Part shown: piece after piece, positions 1 to 8,560 of the stretch
Layout of the letters: each line of letters opens with the position of its first letter
Numbering within the stretch: position 1 is the first letter of the stretch
From: JBFLVQ01 sp040758525
GTDB taxonomy: Bacteria > Acidobacteriota > Blastocatellia > Chloracidobacteriales > JADJPF01
Reading direction: 5' to 3'
Assembly (NCBI GenBank): GCA_040758525.1
Contig: JBFLVQ010000011.1
Location: forward strand, 1-40,210
DNA: 40,210 nt
The notes under the pieces: model-generated
Told to the model about the DNA's origin: nothing
Seen by the model: the letters and a program-made list of their open reading frames with translations, nothing else
Databases searched by the model: none
Position numbers and translations under genes: made by a program

Positions 1-737
1 GCATTCAAACTACTCATAAGTAAAAATTTTAGTATTAGAAAGATTACGATAGTAGAGCCTAATACTATCGCGGTTGTCACTTTTATCCATAATGGAAGAC
101 TGGGAGCGGTAGTCAGTATCGGTTGATCATTTACCTTCCAATGTGGTGAAAGCGCGCCCGCCCGTAACCGATTTACTCGGCGCAAATGATCGGCAACATT
201 CTCGATCACACCACTCAGTTGATCTTCTAAATAAAGCTTATATCTACCTTTGTAGCCAAGTATTAAACAGAGGTAGTAAACTTCGATTACGCTAGCATTC
301 TTCTCTACATCTTTGAGCAATTGATTGAGCCGTTCAAAGTATGTCACGCCTGCCAAGTGTTCTTTGAAATACTCTAATTGCAATGGATATTTCTCCCATT
401 CATCTCTCAATGGAAAATCAGCTGTCAATACCGTCTCATCAACAAAAGCAGCGAGCGCGAACTTCACGGCTTGAAGTTGATCGCCTTTGAATCCTAATTG
501 ATCGCCTTGCTGATCCATACGCTTGAACAGATCGGCAAATGTTGTGCGCAGATCATTGGACGGTTTGATCAGGCCGGCTTTAAGCTGCATGATTACTTCC
601 AACACAGGAGTAGCAAGATCCATAAGTCCATTATCTGAGTTAGCCAGGCTGCGCGTAGTAGTTGAACTAGTCGCCCAACTATCAGTTGGATTAGTTGTCG
701 ATCCGGCTGGTGTATTAGCTGCTATTGTAGTTTGCAT
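1..737 (-). CDS. tssL: T6SS membrane protein TssL (DotU/IcmH family), 3' end cut by the window edge
   Basis: TssL is an inner-membrane protein that joins TssM (and TssJ) in the T6SS membrane complex and contacts the baseplate. Reverse-strand translation from ATG 737 gives 245 residues with no stop before the window edge. Seen: a Ser/Thr/Asn-rich N-terminus (about residues 1-40), a helical cytoplasmic domain with 'FVDETVL', and 'YYLCLILGYKGRY', which matches the family signature L-x-LGF-x-GRY. A hydrophobic segment near the C-terminal end of the visible part (from about residue 218) is the expected single membrane anchor. The start has AGGAAGA upstream. It lies 34 nt after the tssK stop, so the two genes are probably cotranscribed. 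Whether a C-terminal OmpA-like peptidoglycan-binding extension follows cannot be seen. Confidence 0.9.
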   Translation of the reverse strand, partial: MQTTIAANTPAGSTTNPTDSWATSSTTTRSLANSDNGLMDLATPVLEVIMQLKAGLIKPSNDLRTTFADLFKRMDQQGDQLGFKGDQLQAVKFALAAFVDETVLTADFPLRDEWEKYPLQLEYFKEHLAGVTYFERLNQLLKDVEKNASVIEVYYLCLILGYKGRYKLYLEDQLSGVIENVADHLRRVNRLRAGALSPHWKVNDQPILTTAPSLPLWIKVTTAIVLGSTIVIFLILKFLLMSSLN

Positions 738-771
738 CTTTATCTTCCTCACTTGCAGGGAAAACCTGCTA

Positions 772-2124
772 TTAAGGTTTAACTGCATATAGTTCCAGTT
801 TGACCTGAGGAAATTCGTCTGGTATATAGATCGCAATGGTCTTTGAACCCCGAATTGAATCCCAATAAGGCCCTATACTATCGAAGCCGAAATAATGGAA
901 ACCGACACGTGTGGGAATTGGTGAGGGCGGCGGAGAGGCATGAATAATAACCACACCAGGCAATGCCGATGCTACTACAGCATCGATAACATCGCGGGAT
1001 GCAATCTTAACAACTCGCGGTACACGCTCAAGCAGACGGCTTTCTGGTAACTGTGCACGCACACCCAGATAGAATTTTGCCTCCTGCAGTAAGCGATCAT
1101 CCTGCACGCGTCCGACATAAAGTGATTCGCGAATATTCTCTAATGGAATACCGACACAGCGGGTAGGTATTACTGTCTCTAGCAGTTCGCGTATCTCAGT
1201 CGCCAAGCGGCTAAAAGTAAAATAGAGATCGGTGTGATCATAGCGAACAAGATCTTTGGGATGGCGATCGGTTACAAAGGTCATCAATGAACCAGCCAGT
1301 TGGGCCAGCGCGACATAGAGCTGTTCTGGATGAACAATGCGCGTACGCAACAAATGCGCCAGTTGAGGAATGGAGGAATTGACTGTATGGAGCAGCCAGA
1401 AGGCTGCCACTTCCGAAGTGGTGAAATCGGCCAGTGAAGCAGCGCGTTGGCGGCGTTGCTCGCCCAGTGTGCTGCTTTTGGTGATTAGTATCTCAATAAT
1501 CTGATGGAGCATGTTGACCAACCAAGACGAGGCGTCTATGTGTAGAGCAGGAGGTATATAGTTTTCCGAGAGAGTCAGCTGACCTGTTGGCGTATGTTCC
1601 AATTCGGCAATCTTTATAGCACTGTAGCCCTCGCGCAGTTCCTCGCCAAATAATATCCGATAATTACCACAGGCAAATGCGATCTGCTGTTCATTCTCTC
1701 CCGTCGTCTCATCCAGCACACTGCCTGGTAGTTGCAAATAACGGATTAATGGATCGCCATTGCCGACCTTGGACTGGAAGTTTGCCGCTCCCATGCGTCT
1801 TGCAGGTATCGCTAAATAGACCTCCAGCCGCTCGGCATCAACTTCAAAATGGCTGGCGATAGGACGCGCCTCGGGCGCCGGTTCAGTCTGGGGAATATTC
1901 AACACCAATCCGTCGGGCATTACCCCACGACAATTCATCAATTCGAAATAGCCATTGGCGATCGCTTCATGGTTAATCTTCAACTCCAATATTCCCCACT
2001 CGTAGGGAATAAGCGATGATAATCTTGAGTTTAGTACCGCTTCATAATAGTTATCCCACTGCTGAAAATGATGCGGGGAGAGCAGCATGCCTTCGTTCCA
2101 GATTACTTTGCGATATCGGCTCAT
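772..2124 (-). CDS. tssK: T6SS baseplate protein TssK
   Basis: TssK is the trimeric baseplate subunit that connects TssF/TssG/TssE to the TssL-TssM membrane complex. The N-terminus reads 'VIWNEGMLLSPHHFQQWD', the hallmark of the family, and the full length of about 450 residues is normal. The reading frame is open to 2163, but the Met at 2124 starts the conserved sequence directly ('MSRYRKVIWNEGM') and has GAGGGA upstream, so I prefer that start. It lies 91 nt after the FHA-transglycosylase gene and 34 nt before tssL, all on the minus strand. No missing motif or disruption is apparent. Confidence 0.95.
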   Translation of the reverse strand: MSRYRKVIWNEGMLLSPHHFQQWDNYYEAVLNSRLSSLIPYEWGILELKINHEAIANGYFELMNCRGVMPDGLVLNIPQTEPAPEARPIASHFEVDAERLEVYLAIPARRMGAANFQSKVGNGDPLIRYLQLPGSVLDETTGENEQQIAFACGNYRILFGEELREGYSAIKIAELEHTPTGQLTLSENYIPPALHIDASSWLVNMLHQIIEILITKSSTLGEQRRQRAASLADFTTSEVAAFWLLHTVNSSIPQLAHLLRTRIVHPEQLYVALAQLAGSLMTFVTDRHPKDLVRYDHTDLYFTFSRLATEIRELLETVIPTRCVGIPLENIRESLYVGRVQDDRLLQEAKFYLGVRAQLPESRLLERVPRVVKIASRDVIDAVVASALPGVVIIHASPPPSPIPTRVGFHYFGFDSIGPYWDSIRGSKTIAIYIPDEFPQVKLELYAVKP

Positions 2125-2215
2125 AGTTGCTAATTCCCTCACTGTTCTTAATTTCAATAACAACCATGCAAAAGATATGCAATCAACTGCCTCTTGCTGC
2201 CATGGACGATCAATC

Positions 2216-4174
2216 TCAAAATGCTAGTGGGTTAATCTTAAAACCGCACTGGCGAGGATGCTGGGCAATAATACCGAGCGCAATAAATTTGATAACAAAT
2301 TCATAAGATTGATCGCTCAATTGACCGTGCTCACGCAGATACCAGACATTACGTTCAGTAAGCGGATCTTTAACCACGCGCCGCATCGTCTCCAATAACG
2401 GGTGCGATCTCTTTGTGCCAATTCCAATAGGATAAGCAGCTATTACTAACAGACTGCTATCTGCCGACTCGCCACCGAACGTAGCTTTCAGTGCCAGCAA
2501 TTTTGGCAATGCGGTACGCGTGACAGTTTCGAAATTGCCTTCTGCACCACCGCCATCAATCTCTGCCAATGCTGTGTAGACAAGCAGTGCCGATTCAATA
2601 TTCTCACGTTGTGCACGCTCACGCAGTTCTTCACTGTGTGATCCTAGGTAACGAAGCAGATCCACTAATGTTGCTTGTTGGCAATATCTATCAATATAGG
2701 ATTTAATATCGATGAGCGCGCACTCAGGAAATACATAAGGGTTCTCATCATTGCTAATGCGCCGTAGTACCGTTAGCGCCCTCGTCTCAATATCTCCTGT
2801 ATTAATACTCTGAGAAATCGTCGAATAGGCGGAGAGTGGTTTCAATTTTAAGCCGAATGCCCAGGGGGTTTCGCCAATAATCGCGGCGGCAAAAAACTTC
2901 GGTACGTATTTAATGTTCTCATTCTGAAATGGTCGATCGAGCTGGTTTGAGTTAGCCACCAGTGTCCAGAAACTACGCTCGCGATTCTCACTGCTGAGTA
3001 CATCGTGCAGATCGCGACGCACGGAATCGGGGCTGCGATTATAACCGGCAATGGCTAGTGCCACACTCATGGAGTCACTGCCGAACTCGGTGATGCGATC
3101 ACTCATATAATGGGCTGCTGCTGGTGACATCTTCACCACATCACAACGATCGGCAGGATCGACACCATAGGCTCGCGCCGTCTCTGGCATAAATTGAAAA
3201 AGGCCTTTTGCACCTACAGGACTCTCCAGACAATCGTGATATTCGGTCTCAATCGTTACGATATAAAGACCTACCACAGGTGGCACACCACGTGCATTGA
3301 AGGCACGAATTATATGCGGAGCATAAGTGCTCGCCCGGCCATATAGAGAACCCAATCCTTCACTCCAAAGTTGCTTGGAAGAACTATTAGCGCGCCTGGC
3401 ATAGCCATCAAGATACTTTTTGATATGTCCAAGTACGTTGTTAGTGAATGCATAAGGGCGATTTCCCATCATTAAAGCGATATGCTGCGCCCGGCGATCT
3501 ATAAAATCGTACTTCTCTTCTTCACTCATCTGCCAATAGAACTTGTTCAGATTTGTTTCGAGGAGATTGTCCTGTGGTGTAGAAAAACCGTTGTTCTGAC
3601 CAGTATCGCCTGTGCTTGTGACATTACCATTGCCGTTTGCTATCGTATCTACATCCTCCTTGACAATATCATTGTTTTGGCTATTAGCCGTCCCTGCGTG
3701 AGTACTATCTTGGGAGCCATTTTCATATGGAGCCAGCAACTTCAAACTGATCATGTAGAGGAGAAAAAAGCAGAACAATAAAAGCGCAGAGATTAACGGT
3801 AGGTTGAGCTTGCTGTTGGCCTTTTTTGAGCGTGACGGTGTCACCCTTCTGGCACTTGGTTTACCCTCATCTTTTGCTTGGGAAACAGCAATACGGATTT
3901 TAGTGCTCACACCAATGGTGATCTCATCACCATTCTTAAGTGGCAACCCTTCCGTAGGAACTCTTTTACCATTAAGAAAGGTGCCATTAGTTGAGCCTTC
4001 ATCAAGCACCCAAAGTCTATCTACGGCGCGATTAATACTTGCATGCAGTCTCGATAGTGAACTGTCTTTTATCGTTATACCAGCATTCTCGCCACGACCA
4101 ATTGTGAGATGATCGCAGCTAAGAGGCAGCTGTTCCAGGCCAGCGGGAGATTGAATTGTGAGAATGACTTCCAC
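2216..4174 (-). CDS. FHA-domain membrane protein with periplasmic lytic transglycosylase (SLT) domain
   Basis: 652 residues from a GTG start 6 nt after the stop of the preceding FHA gene. Residues 1-98 form an FHA phosphothreonine-binding domain ('IGRGEN', 'SRLHASI', 'STNGTFLNG'). A membrane segment spans about 124-148, followed by an Asn/Gly/Thr-rich linker. Residues about 280-385 are a lytic transglycosylase domain: 'TIETEY' with E309 as predicted catalytic Glu, 'SPVGAKGLFQFMPETARAYG' and 'AIAGYNRSP', closest in style to MltD-type enzymes. The topology implies FHA in the cytoplasm and the enzyme in the periplasm, cutting glycan strands. A motif at about 427-450 ('FFAAAIIGETPWAFGL') recurs in variant form at the very C-terminus (630-652). 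Other T6SSs borrow a separate transglycosylase such as MltE for assembly; here one is fused to FHA. The function in T6SS assembly is inferred from context. Confidence 0.88.
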   Translation of the reverse strand: MEVILTIQSPAGLEQLPLSCDHLTIGRGENAGITIKDSSLSRLHASINRAVDRLWVLDEGSTNGTFLNGKRVPTEGLPLKNGDEITIGVSTKIRIAVSQAKDEGKPSARRVTPSRSKKANSKLNLPLISALLLFCFFLLYMISLKLLAPYENGSQDSTHAGTANSQNNDIVKEDVDTIANGNGNVTSTGDTGQNNGFSTPQDNLLETNLNKFYWQMSEEEKYDFIDRRAQHIALMMGNRPYAFTNNVLGHIKKYLDGYARRANSSSKQLWSEGLGSLYGRASTYAPHIIRAFNARGVPPVVGLYIVTIETEYHDCLESPVGAKGLFQFMPETARAYGVDPADRCDVVKMSPAAAHYMSDRITEFGSDSMSVALAIAGYNRSPDSVRRDLHDVLSSENRERSFWTLVANSNQLDRPFQNENIKYVPKFFAAAIIGETPWAFGLKLKPLSAYSTISQSINTGDIETRALTVLRRISNDENPYVFPECALIDIKSYIDRYCQQATLVDLLRYLGSHSEELRERAQRENIESALLVYTALAEIDGGGAEGNFETVTRTALPKLLALKATFGGESADSSLLVIAAYPIGIGTKRSHPLLETMRRVVKDPLTERNVWYLREHGQLSDQSYEFVIKFIALGIIAQHPRQCGFKINPLAF

Positions 4175-4180
4175 CGTTGC

Positions 4181-5728
4181 TCAATAAAGTGAAGATAGAC
4201 GCTCGGTCTGCAGTCCGAACAGTTGAGGGTTTTCACCAACAATGCCAGCGGCAAAAAAATTTATCACCTGTTCTGCGCCACTGCGCGGCACAACTCCTAT
4301 CTCCACCATCCTCCAATAATCATTTTTTGTATTCGCCTCCTCTAGCTTTAGACGTATCTGCCCAGCCTGATCGAGCGACATACCATAACAGGAGACGGCA
4401 TACATAAAATTCTCTAGTCCAAAAAGATTGATCAGATCTTTTGTATATGCGGCAGCAATCTCTGCGGCCCGTTTTGGATCATTAAATGTGCTCTCGGTCT
4501 CTCCAGCAGCCAGATAAGCGCGCGCAATCTGTGGTGGTATATGCCAAATAGCAAGTCCTTCCATAGTTGTGCTGTCAGTCTTGAATCTACTCTGACTCGT
4601 AGCGAGCACAAAGCCGAACAATGGGTGCAGGCCCTTATCGCGAAATGCCTTAATTATTTCTCGTCGATAGCGGCGCGCGTCGCTGATCATATTGATACGA
4701 TACTCTGCGCTACGCGAGTATATGCGTTCGGTCAATTGTGGATTGAAGATATAACCACTCTTCTGTGAGATCTGGCCAGCGAGATTTTGCGCCAGTGCAG
4801 CGATATCAACTGCTCCCGTCTGCCTGCTTTTTCCAGTATTGAGAAGTTCCTCTGTGTCGCCATTGGGTGAGAGATCCTTATCACTCAATTTCTTATCGGC
4901 AGTGTCAAGAGTAGAATCTTTTATCTCGAAAGCGAGCAGCAATGTATCGGACTGTAACTGCTTGCTACCGTCAGGACTCTCAACCGTGATCGATAGCACG
5001 TGATTGCTCACTCCCAGAGCAGGGAACCTGGCCAGCAGACGAGCAGGATCGAGATTTATATCATAGGGTGGAATGTCTACACTCTCGAATGCCACCCCAT
5101 CAAGTTGGTAGATGATACGCTCAATCTTCTTAGGGCTCTTCACTTCCAACTGCACTTTAATTGGAGAGCGCACGGTAATACCGGTTTGTGGGCTTATAAT
5201 TCGTACTATGTCACGACTCGATTGCGGTTTAATAGATGTACGAATTACTAGCATAATAACAACCGCAGCAAGTGCTACCCCTATAGTTACAATCATCAAT
5301 ATCAGTCTCTTTGAGGATGCGGAAGAGTGGGTTGATGGCAGCGAAGTCGAAACTACTGGCCAGCCTTCAATCACTTGCTGTTGTCCGCTATCTTTTCCGG
5401 TTGCTTTGCCGCTCTCGTCAATATTTTGTGATGCTTCCAGACAATGAAAAATTAGTTGGCTCTCGCCCAGTGTGATTGTATCGCCATCAGACAATCTCTT
5501 AGTGCTAACTAAGCGCTGACCATTAACAATTGTACCGTTAACACTGCCTAGATCGCTTAACCAGTATCCATTACCATGCTCTTCAATGAGTGCATGGTAG
5601 CGAGAAATCCCCGCACTCTCAATGCTAATGGTATTATCACAGGCGCGACCGATCGATGTATTACCCGACAGTTCTACCTCTCGTCTCGGCAGGTTGGGTG
5701 AACTGATGGTAAGTTGCGCTTTCTTCAT
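4181..5728 (-). CDS. FHA-domain membrane protein with Ig-like and degenerate transglycosylase-like (E-to-Q) domain
   Basis: 515 residues. FHA domain at 1-98 ('IGRACDN', 'SRYHALI', 'SVNGTIVNG'), a membrane helix at about 141-163, a bacterial Ig-like domain at about 175-270, and a C-terminal half (about 335-515) that lines up by eye with the transglycosylase domain of the next gene. Shared landmarks are 'IIKAF..KGL.P.FG', 'P.QIARAY', 'A.S.YGMS' and 'FFAAGIVGENPQLFGL'. At the position of the catalytic Glu this protein has Gln (Q379, 'ATSQSRF'), and the GLFQFMP block reads 'GLAIWHIPPQ'. I infer a duplicated, probably non-catalytic partner that may bind peptidoglycan or regulate its active neighbour. 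FHA domains bind phosphothreonine, so the kinase at 8561-10828 is the obvious upstream partner. Fha-type proteins are known T6SS regulators. Confidence 0.85.
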   Translation of the reverse strand: MKKAQLTISSPNLPRREVELSGNTSIGRACDNTISIESAGISRYHALIEEHGNGYWLSDLGSVNGTIVNGQRLVSTKRLSDGDTITLGESQLIFHCLEASQNIDESGKATGKDSGQQQVIEGWPVVSTSLPSTHSSASSKRLILMIVTIGVALAAVVIMLVIRTSIKPQSSRDIVRIISPQTGITVRSPIKVQLEVKSPKKIERIIYQLDGVAFESVDIPPYDINLDPARLLARFPALGVSNHVLSITVESPDGSKQLQSDTLLLAFEIKDSTLDTADKKLSDKDLSPNGDTEELLNTGKSRQTGAVDIAALAQNLAGQISQKSGYIFNPQLTERIYSRSAEYRINMISDARRYRREIIKAFRDKGLHPLFGFVLATSQSRFKTDSTTMEGLAIWHIPPQIARAYLAAGETESTFNDPKRAAEIAAAYTKDLINLFGLENFMYAVSCYGMSLDQAGQIRLKLEEANTKNDYWRMVEIGVVPRSGAEQVINFFAAGIVGENPQLFGLQTERLSSLY

Positions 5729-5766
5729 ATAAAAGTACTCAAGAAGAGATTAGCCATGGTTTATAC

Positions 5767-6906
5767 CTATGGTGTTGACAATGGTTGCAGGGCAACTACC
5801 AATTGCTGCATACCTGGAGCAACCTCTACCTGAACAGTGTGTGGTTCATACCCCAGTGCTTTTATCTTTAACTTATAGCGTCCGGGAGGTACCGGCTTAT
5901 TCAACTCGAAATCACCTGCCGCGTTTGTGCCGCCCCAGGTGAGCAGATTAGTGGGAGTAACCTCTTCGTCATTGATGCTAATCAGACCCACGCGCGCCCC
6001 CGCAATTGGTCTACCTTGAGCCGATCTGATCACGCCATGCACAGCAATCAACGAGACCGTAGCTACGATCACTGGTTGTTCCTTGTCATCAAGTTGTGCA
6101 ATCAGACTGGTAACAAGATGAGCCGGTCTTAAATAACCAATGGCACCATAATTACGAATTTGATCTGGGAAACCGTCTCCATCGTTATCTATGCGCTGGC
6201 TATCGATAACCACTTTCGTAGGAATACCAATCAATTTACCTTCGCGGTCTAACGCTGCGCCTCCGCTATTACCATGAATTAAACGAGCATCAGTTTTGAT
6301 CCAATCATCGAGGTGATCCAAACCTTCGACCAGACCTATATTGACGGTTATGGTTGTGCCACCCTTCTCCGGATAACCAATGATAAAAAGGTCATCCAAT
6401 AACTTCAGGCAATGCGAATCCCCTAATTGAACAATGGGAAAGACAAACCCTGTAGGCAATGGTTTACCCTCAGCATCAGAAATAATTTTCAGCAGCACTA
6501 GATCTCGCTCACGGTTGATTGCTAGTACTTTCAACCGATAGCGATGCCATGATCTTGATTCATCATTGGTGGCGAGATTAAAGAGCAATTCGTCATATAT
6601 CGATTGGGTCTTTTCATTTGTGACAACATGTAGATTGGTAACGACCAAACCATAATCACGAATGATAACCGCAGAGCCTCTGGGTCGCGGCTTACTTGCT
6701 TCATTCTGATTATGAACCGTTACTAGCCCAACCGCCGAGGTAGCACGTCGGACCAGTTCGCGCACCTCAGATGAGGGTGTAGAAAGCTGTTTGCTCTTCG
6801 CTAGTTGGTCTGCCATTGCACTGATCAACAGCAATGGTGCCAGCGAGAACAATACCGTAATAATCACTACCTCCATAGTAGTTATGCTTCTTTTGCCTGT
6901 AAGCAT
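5767..6906 (-). CDS. Secreted trypsin-like (S1/Deg-type) serine protease with C-terminal carboxypeptidase-regulatory-like domain
   Basis: 379 residues. A hydrophobic N-terminal segment (about 11-31) ends in 'SAMA', a plausible signal-peptide cleavage site, so the enzyme should act in the periplasm or outside. The catalytic triad is visible: His93 in 'VVTNLHVV', Asp135 in 'RERDLVLLK' and Ser214 in 'GNSGGAAL', all in family context. A 'DNDGDGFPD' loop at 240-248 looks like a calcium-binding loop. Residues about 280-375 form a carboxypeptidase-regulatory-like beta domain ('GRPIAGARV', 'GRYKLKIKALGY'). No PDZ domain is seen. It sits in the T6SS operon 24 nt after one DUF4384 gene and 38 nt before the FHA gene. 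A protease is not a core T6SS part; its target is unknown. The start is uncertain: Met11 is an alternative. Confidence 0.85.
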   Translation of the reverse strand: MLTGKRSITTMEVVIITVLFSLAPLLLISAMADQLAKSKQLSTPSSEVRELVRRATSAVGLVTVHNQNEASKPRPRGSAVIIRDYGLVVTNLHVVTNEKTQSIYDELLFNLATNDESRSWHRYRLKVLAINRERDLVLLKIISDAEGKPLPTGFVFPIVQLGDSHCLKLLDDLFIIGYPEKGGTTITVNIGLVEGLDHLDDWIKTDARLIHGNSGGAALDREGKLIGIPTKVVIDSQRIDNDGDGFPDQIRNYGAIGYLRPAHLVTSLIAQLDDKEQPVIVATVSLIAVHGVIRSAQGRPIAGARVGLISINDEEVTPTNLLTWGGTNAAGDFELNKPVPPGRYKLKIKALGYEPHTVQVEVAPGMQQLVVALQPLSTP

Positions 6907-6930
6907 CTTTAACCAACTCAGTTTTCAAAT

Positions 6931-7686
6931 TTAGATATGTTCGAGACGAATCTCGAAGACAGCAACCTCACCAGGTTGCAAACGACCATCCGCGCCATTC
7001 TTTTTGGTCTTATCTACCGCCTTCTGAGGTTTGTCAGGTATTGCGATAAAAGAGCCCTCTCTATCTTTATCCTTGCCGGGGGCAAGAATGATACCGCGTG
7101 TGCGTACTGCGCCGGGGCCGGTCTGTGGCAGCACGATAGTGATATTCTCTGCAACGATACCTGTCTTAATCTTGGCTGTGCTGCTGGTGAGTTCCGCTGC
7201 TGCACTGCTGGCTGATTTTCCCAATTCTCCCTGCGAATTCTTAATCGCATCATCAAGATATTGAATAGGCTCACGCGACATGATCACTTGTACTATTTCT
7301 ATTCCCTTCTCCTCATCAAAAATGAAAGTACTGTCCGAAGGCAGTTCATAATGCTGTCCGTTAATTATCCGGTTGGTCTCTTTAGCATAAGGGAAGAGGA
7401 CAAGCTTTTTGCCTCCCGGCGTGACATTGACTATGTAGACAAAACCGTCGAAATTACTCTCAAATGCTATCCTGATCTGATCGCCTTTTTGAAAGGTACG
7501 ATTGGGTGCAGCCGGCACCAGACTACCATCACTGGCCTGCTTCAAGATCAGCACTCGCATAGCGTCGGATTTGCCACTTCTGAAGAGTGCGCGCGCACGG
7601 ATATTCTGGCTTTGCGCCTGCGTGATCACAGATACCAGTGAAGTCAGGACAGACAGAATTACTATCAGTCTCATTATCGATCTCAT
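6931..7686 (-). CDS. Secreted DUF4384-domain protein (first of two)
   Basis: 251 residues. Signal peptide at about 1-25 ('LVSVITQAQS'). Residues about 43-145 carry the DUF4384 pattern: 'TFQKGDQIRIAFESN', 'DGFVYIVNV' and 'GGKKLVLFPY'. The remainder (about 150-251) is Ala/Ser- then Lys-rich with no recognised domain, ending in 'VAVFEIRLEHI'. AGGGAAT lies about 8 nt before ATG 7686, which supports the start. DUF4384 is a beta-rich domain of unknown function, often found with caspase-like peptidases, kinases or FecR proteins; a caspase gene lies at 35845-38244. Its place in the operon suggests a periplasmic accessory of the T6SS regulatory module. A specific function cannot be given. Confidence 0.8.
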   Translation of the reverse strand: MRSIMRLIVILSVLTSLVSVITQAQSQNIRARALFRSGKSDAMRVLILKQASDGSLVPAAPNRTFQKGDQIRIAFESNFDGFVYIVNVTPGGKKLVLFPYAKETNRIINGQHYELPSDSTFIFDEEKGIEIVQVIMSREPIQYLDDAIKNSQGELGKSASSAAAELTSSTAKIKTGIVAENITIVLPQTGPGAVRTRGIILAPGKDKDREGSFIAIPDKPQKAVDKTKKNGADGRLQPGEVAVFEIRLEHI

Positions 7687-7748
7687 AAGATTATTCCCTT
7701 TCTACAAGAATTACTGCTCATTTACAAAGAGTCTGTTATCATTTAGTC

Positions 7749-8531
7749 TCATCGATTAGTACTCCCATTATGCCCAGTATGGACAAGCACTAGAGTTTCA
7801 ATCAATTCTTCGTTATCTTTGGTGTTAGTATTGGTAACCCAAGTGACATAGCGACCAGCGCCTCCGCCCTCTATGGGGCTGAGATTGGGGCGACTGGTCC
7901 GTTGCAGTTTCTGTTTGGTATTAGATTTGAGTTCTTGGATCTCTTTCAGTCTGACAATCACGCGGCCGGTTTCTATGATTTCATTAGGAAGATCGATAAT
8001 CATGTCGCGGCTGAAGATCAGTGTGAACTCTTCGGCACCACCTGGTGGCGTCATTCGCCACCAGCAATCATGCGGATCATCAAACTCCGGCGTGGGACAG
8101 TAGGCAGGTAGAATATATTCCTGATCCTTCTGAATAAAATTTTTTCCATTGTTGATACGCGAATCAGGAAATAACAGTGTGCCATCTTGCCCTTCACTAT
8201 TATGTATGATGTAAAGATAACCCGGCTGATTTGCTTTCACAACCAATCGTAAACGATCGCCAGTGTGAAAAATACTCTTGGGATTTGTCTCTTGCCCAGA
8301 GCCACCATCATTACGCTTGAGCACTCGCCATTCCAATGTAAGCAACGGCACGTGTTCGACGTGAACGCGTGGCTTCGCACGTTTCGGCTTGCCCACGCGC
8401 TTGATGTTTTGGGGCTTGTCCCATACCAACGAAGATCCTTGTCCATCAGCCAATCCGATAATAAAGTTATAAAAAAATAGCCATACAATCAGTAATGCAA
8501 TCAATGTCAATAGTCTCTGCCCTGTTCTCAT
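7749..8531 (-). CDS. Membrane-anchored or secreted DUF4384-domain protein (second of two)
   Basis: 260 residues. A hydrophobic segment at about 7-26 works as a signal anchor or signal peptide. A basic linker (40-58) precedes the DUF4384-type core at about 62-190: 'IFHTGDRLRLVVKANQPGYL', 'YIIHNSEG' and 'TLLFPDSRINNG', followed by 'EEFTLIFSRD', which parallels the 'IVQVIMSRE' of its neighbour. The two DUF4384 proteins are clearly diverged (different linkers, different C-termini), so this looks like an old duplication. The C-terminus (about 195-260) is polar and without recognisable motif. It starts 29 nt after the kinase stop, consistent with one transcript. The role is unknown; exported sensor or scaffold for the kinase is an inference only. 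Confidence 0.78.
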   Translation of the reverse strand: MRTGQRLLTLIALLIVWLFFYNFIIGLADGQGSSLVWDKPQNIKRVGKPKRAKPRVHVEHVPLLTLEWRVLKRNDGGSGQETNPKSIFHTGDRLRLVVKANQPGYLYIIHNSEGQDGTLLFPDSRINNGKNFIQKDQEYILPAYCPTPEFDDPHDCWWRMTPPGGAEEFTLIFSRDMIIDLPNEIIETGRVIVRLKEIQELKSNTKQKLQRTSRPNLSPIEGGGAGRYVTWVTNTNTKDNEELIETLVLVHTGHNGSTNR

Positions 8532-8560
8532 AGTTAGCCTACCATTATCAATAAAATTTA

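Noticed and set aside
523..792. Plus-strand open frame of 89 codons
   Set aside because: It runs antisense across the 5' half of tssL, whose minus-strand translation carries clear TssL motifs.
5112..5447. Plus-strand open frame of 111 codons
   Set aside because: Antisense shadow of the FHA/pseudo-transglycosylase gene without ribosome site or known motif.
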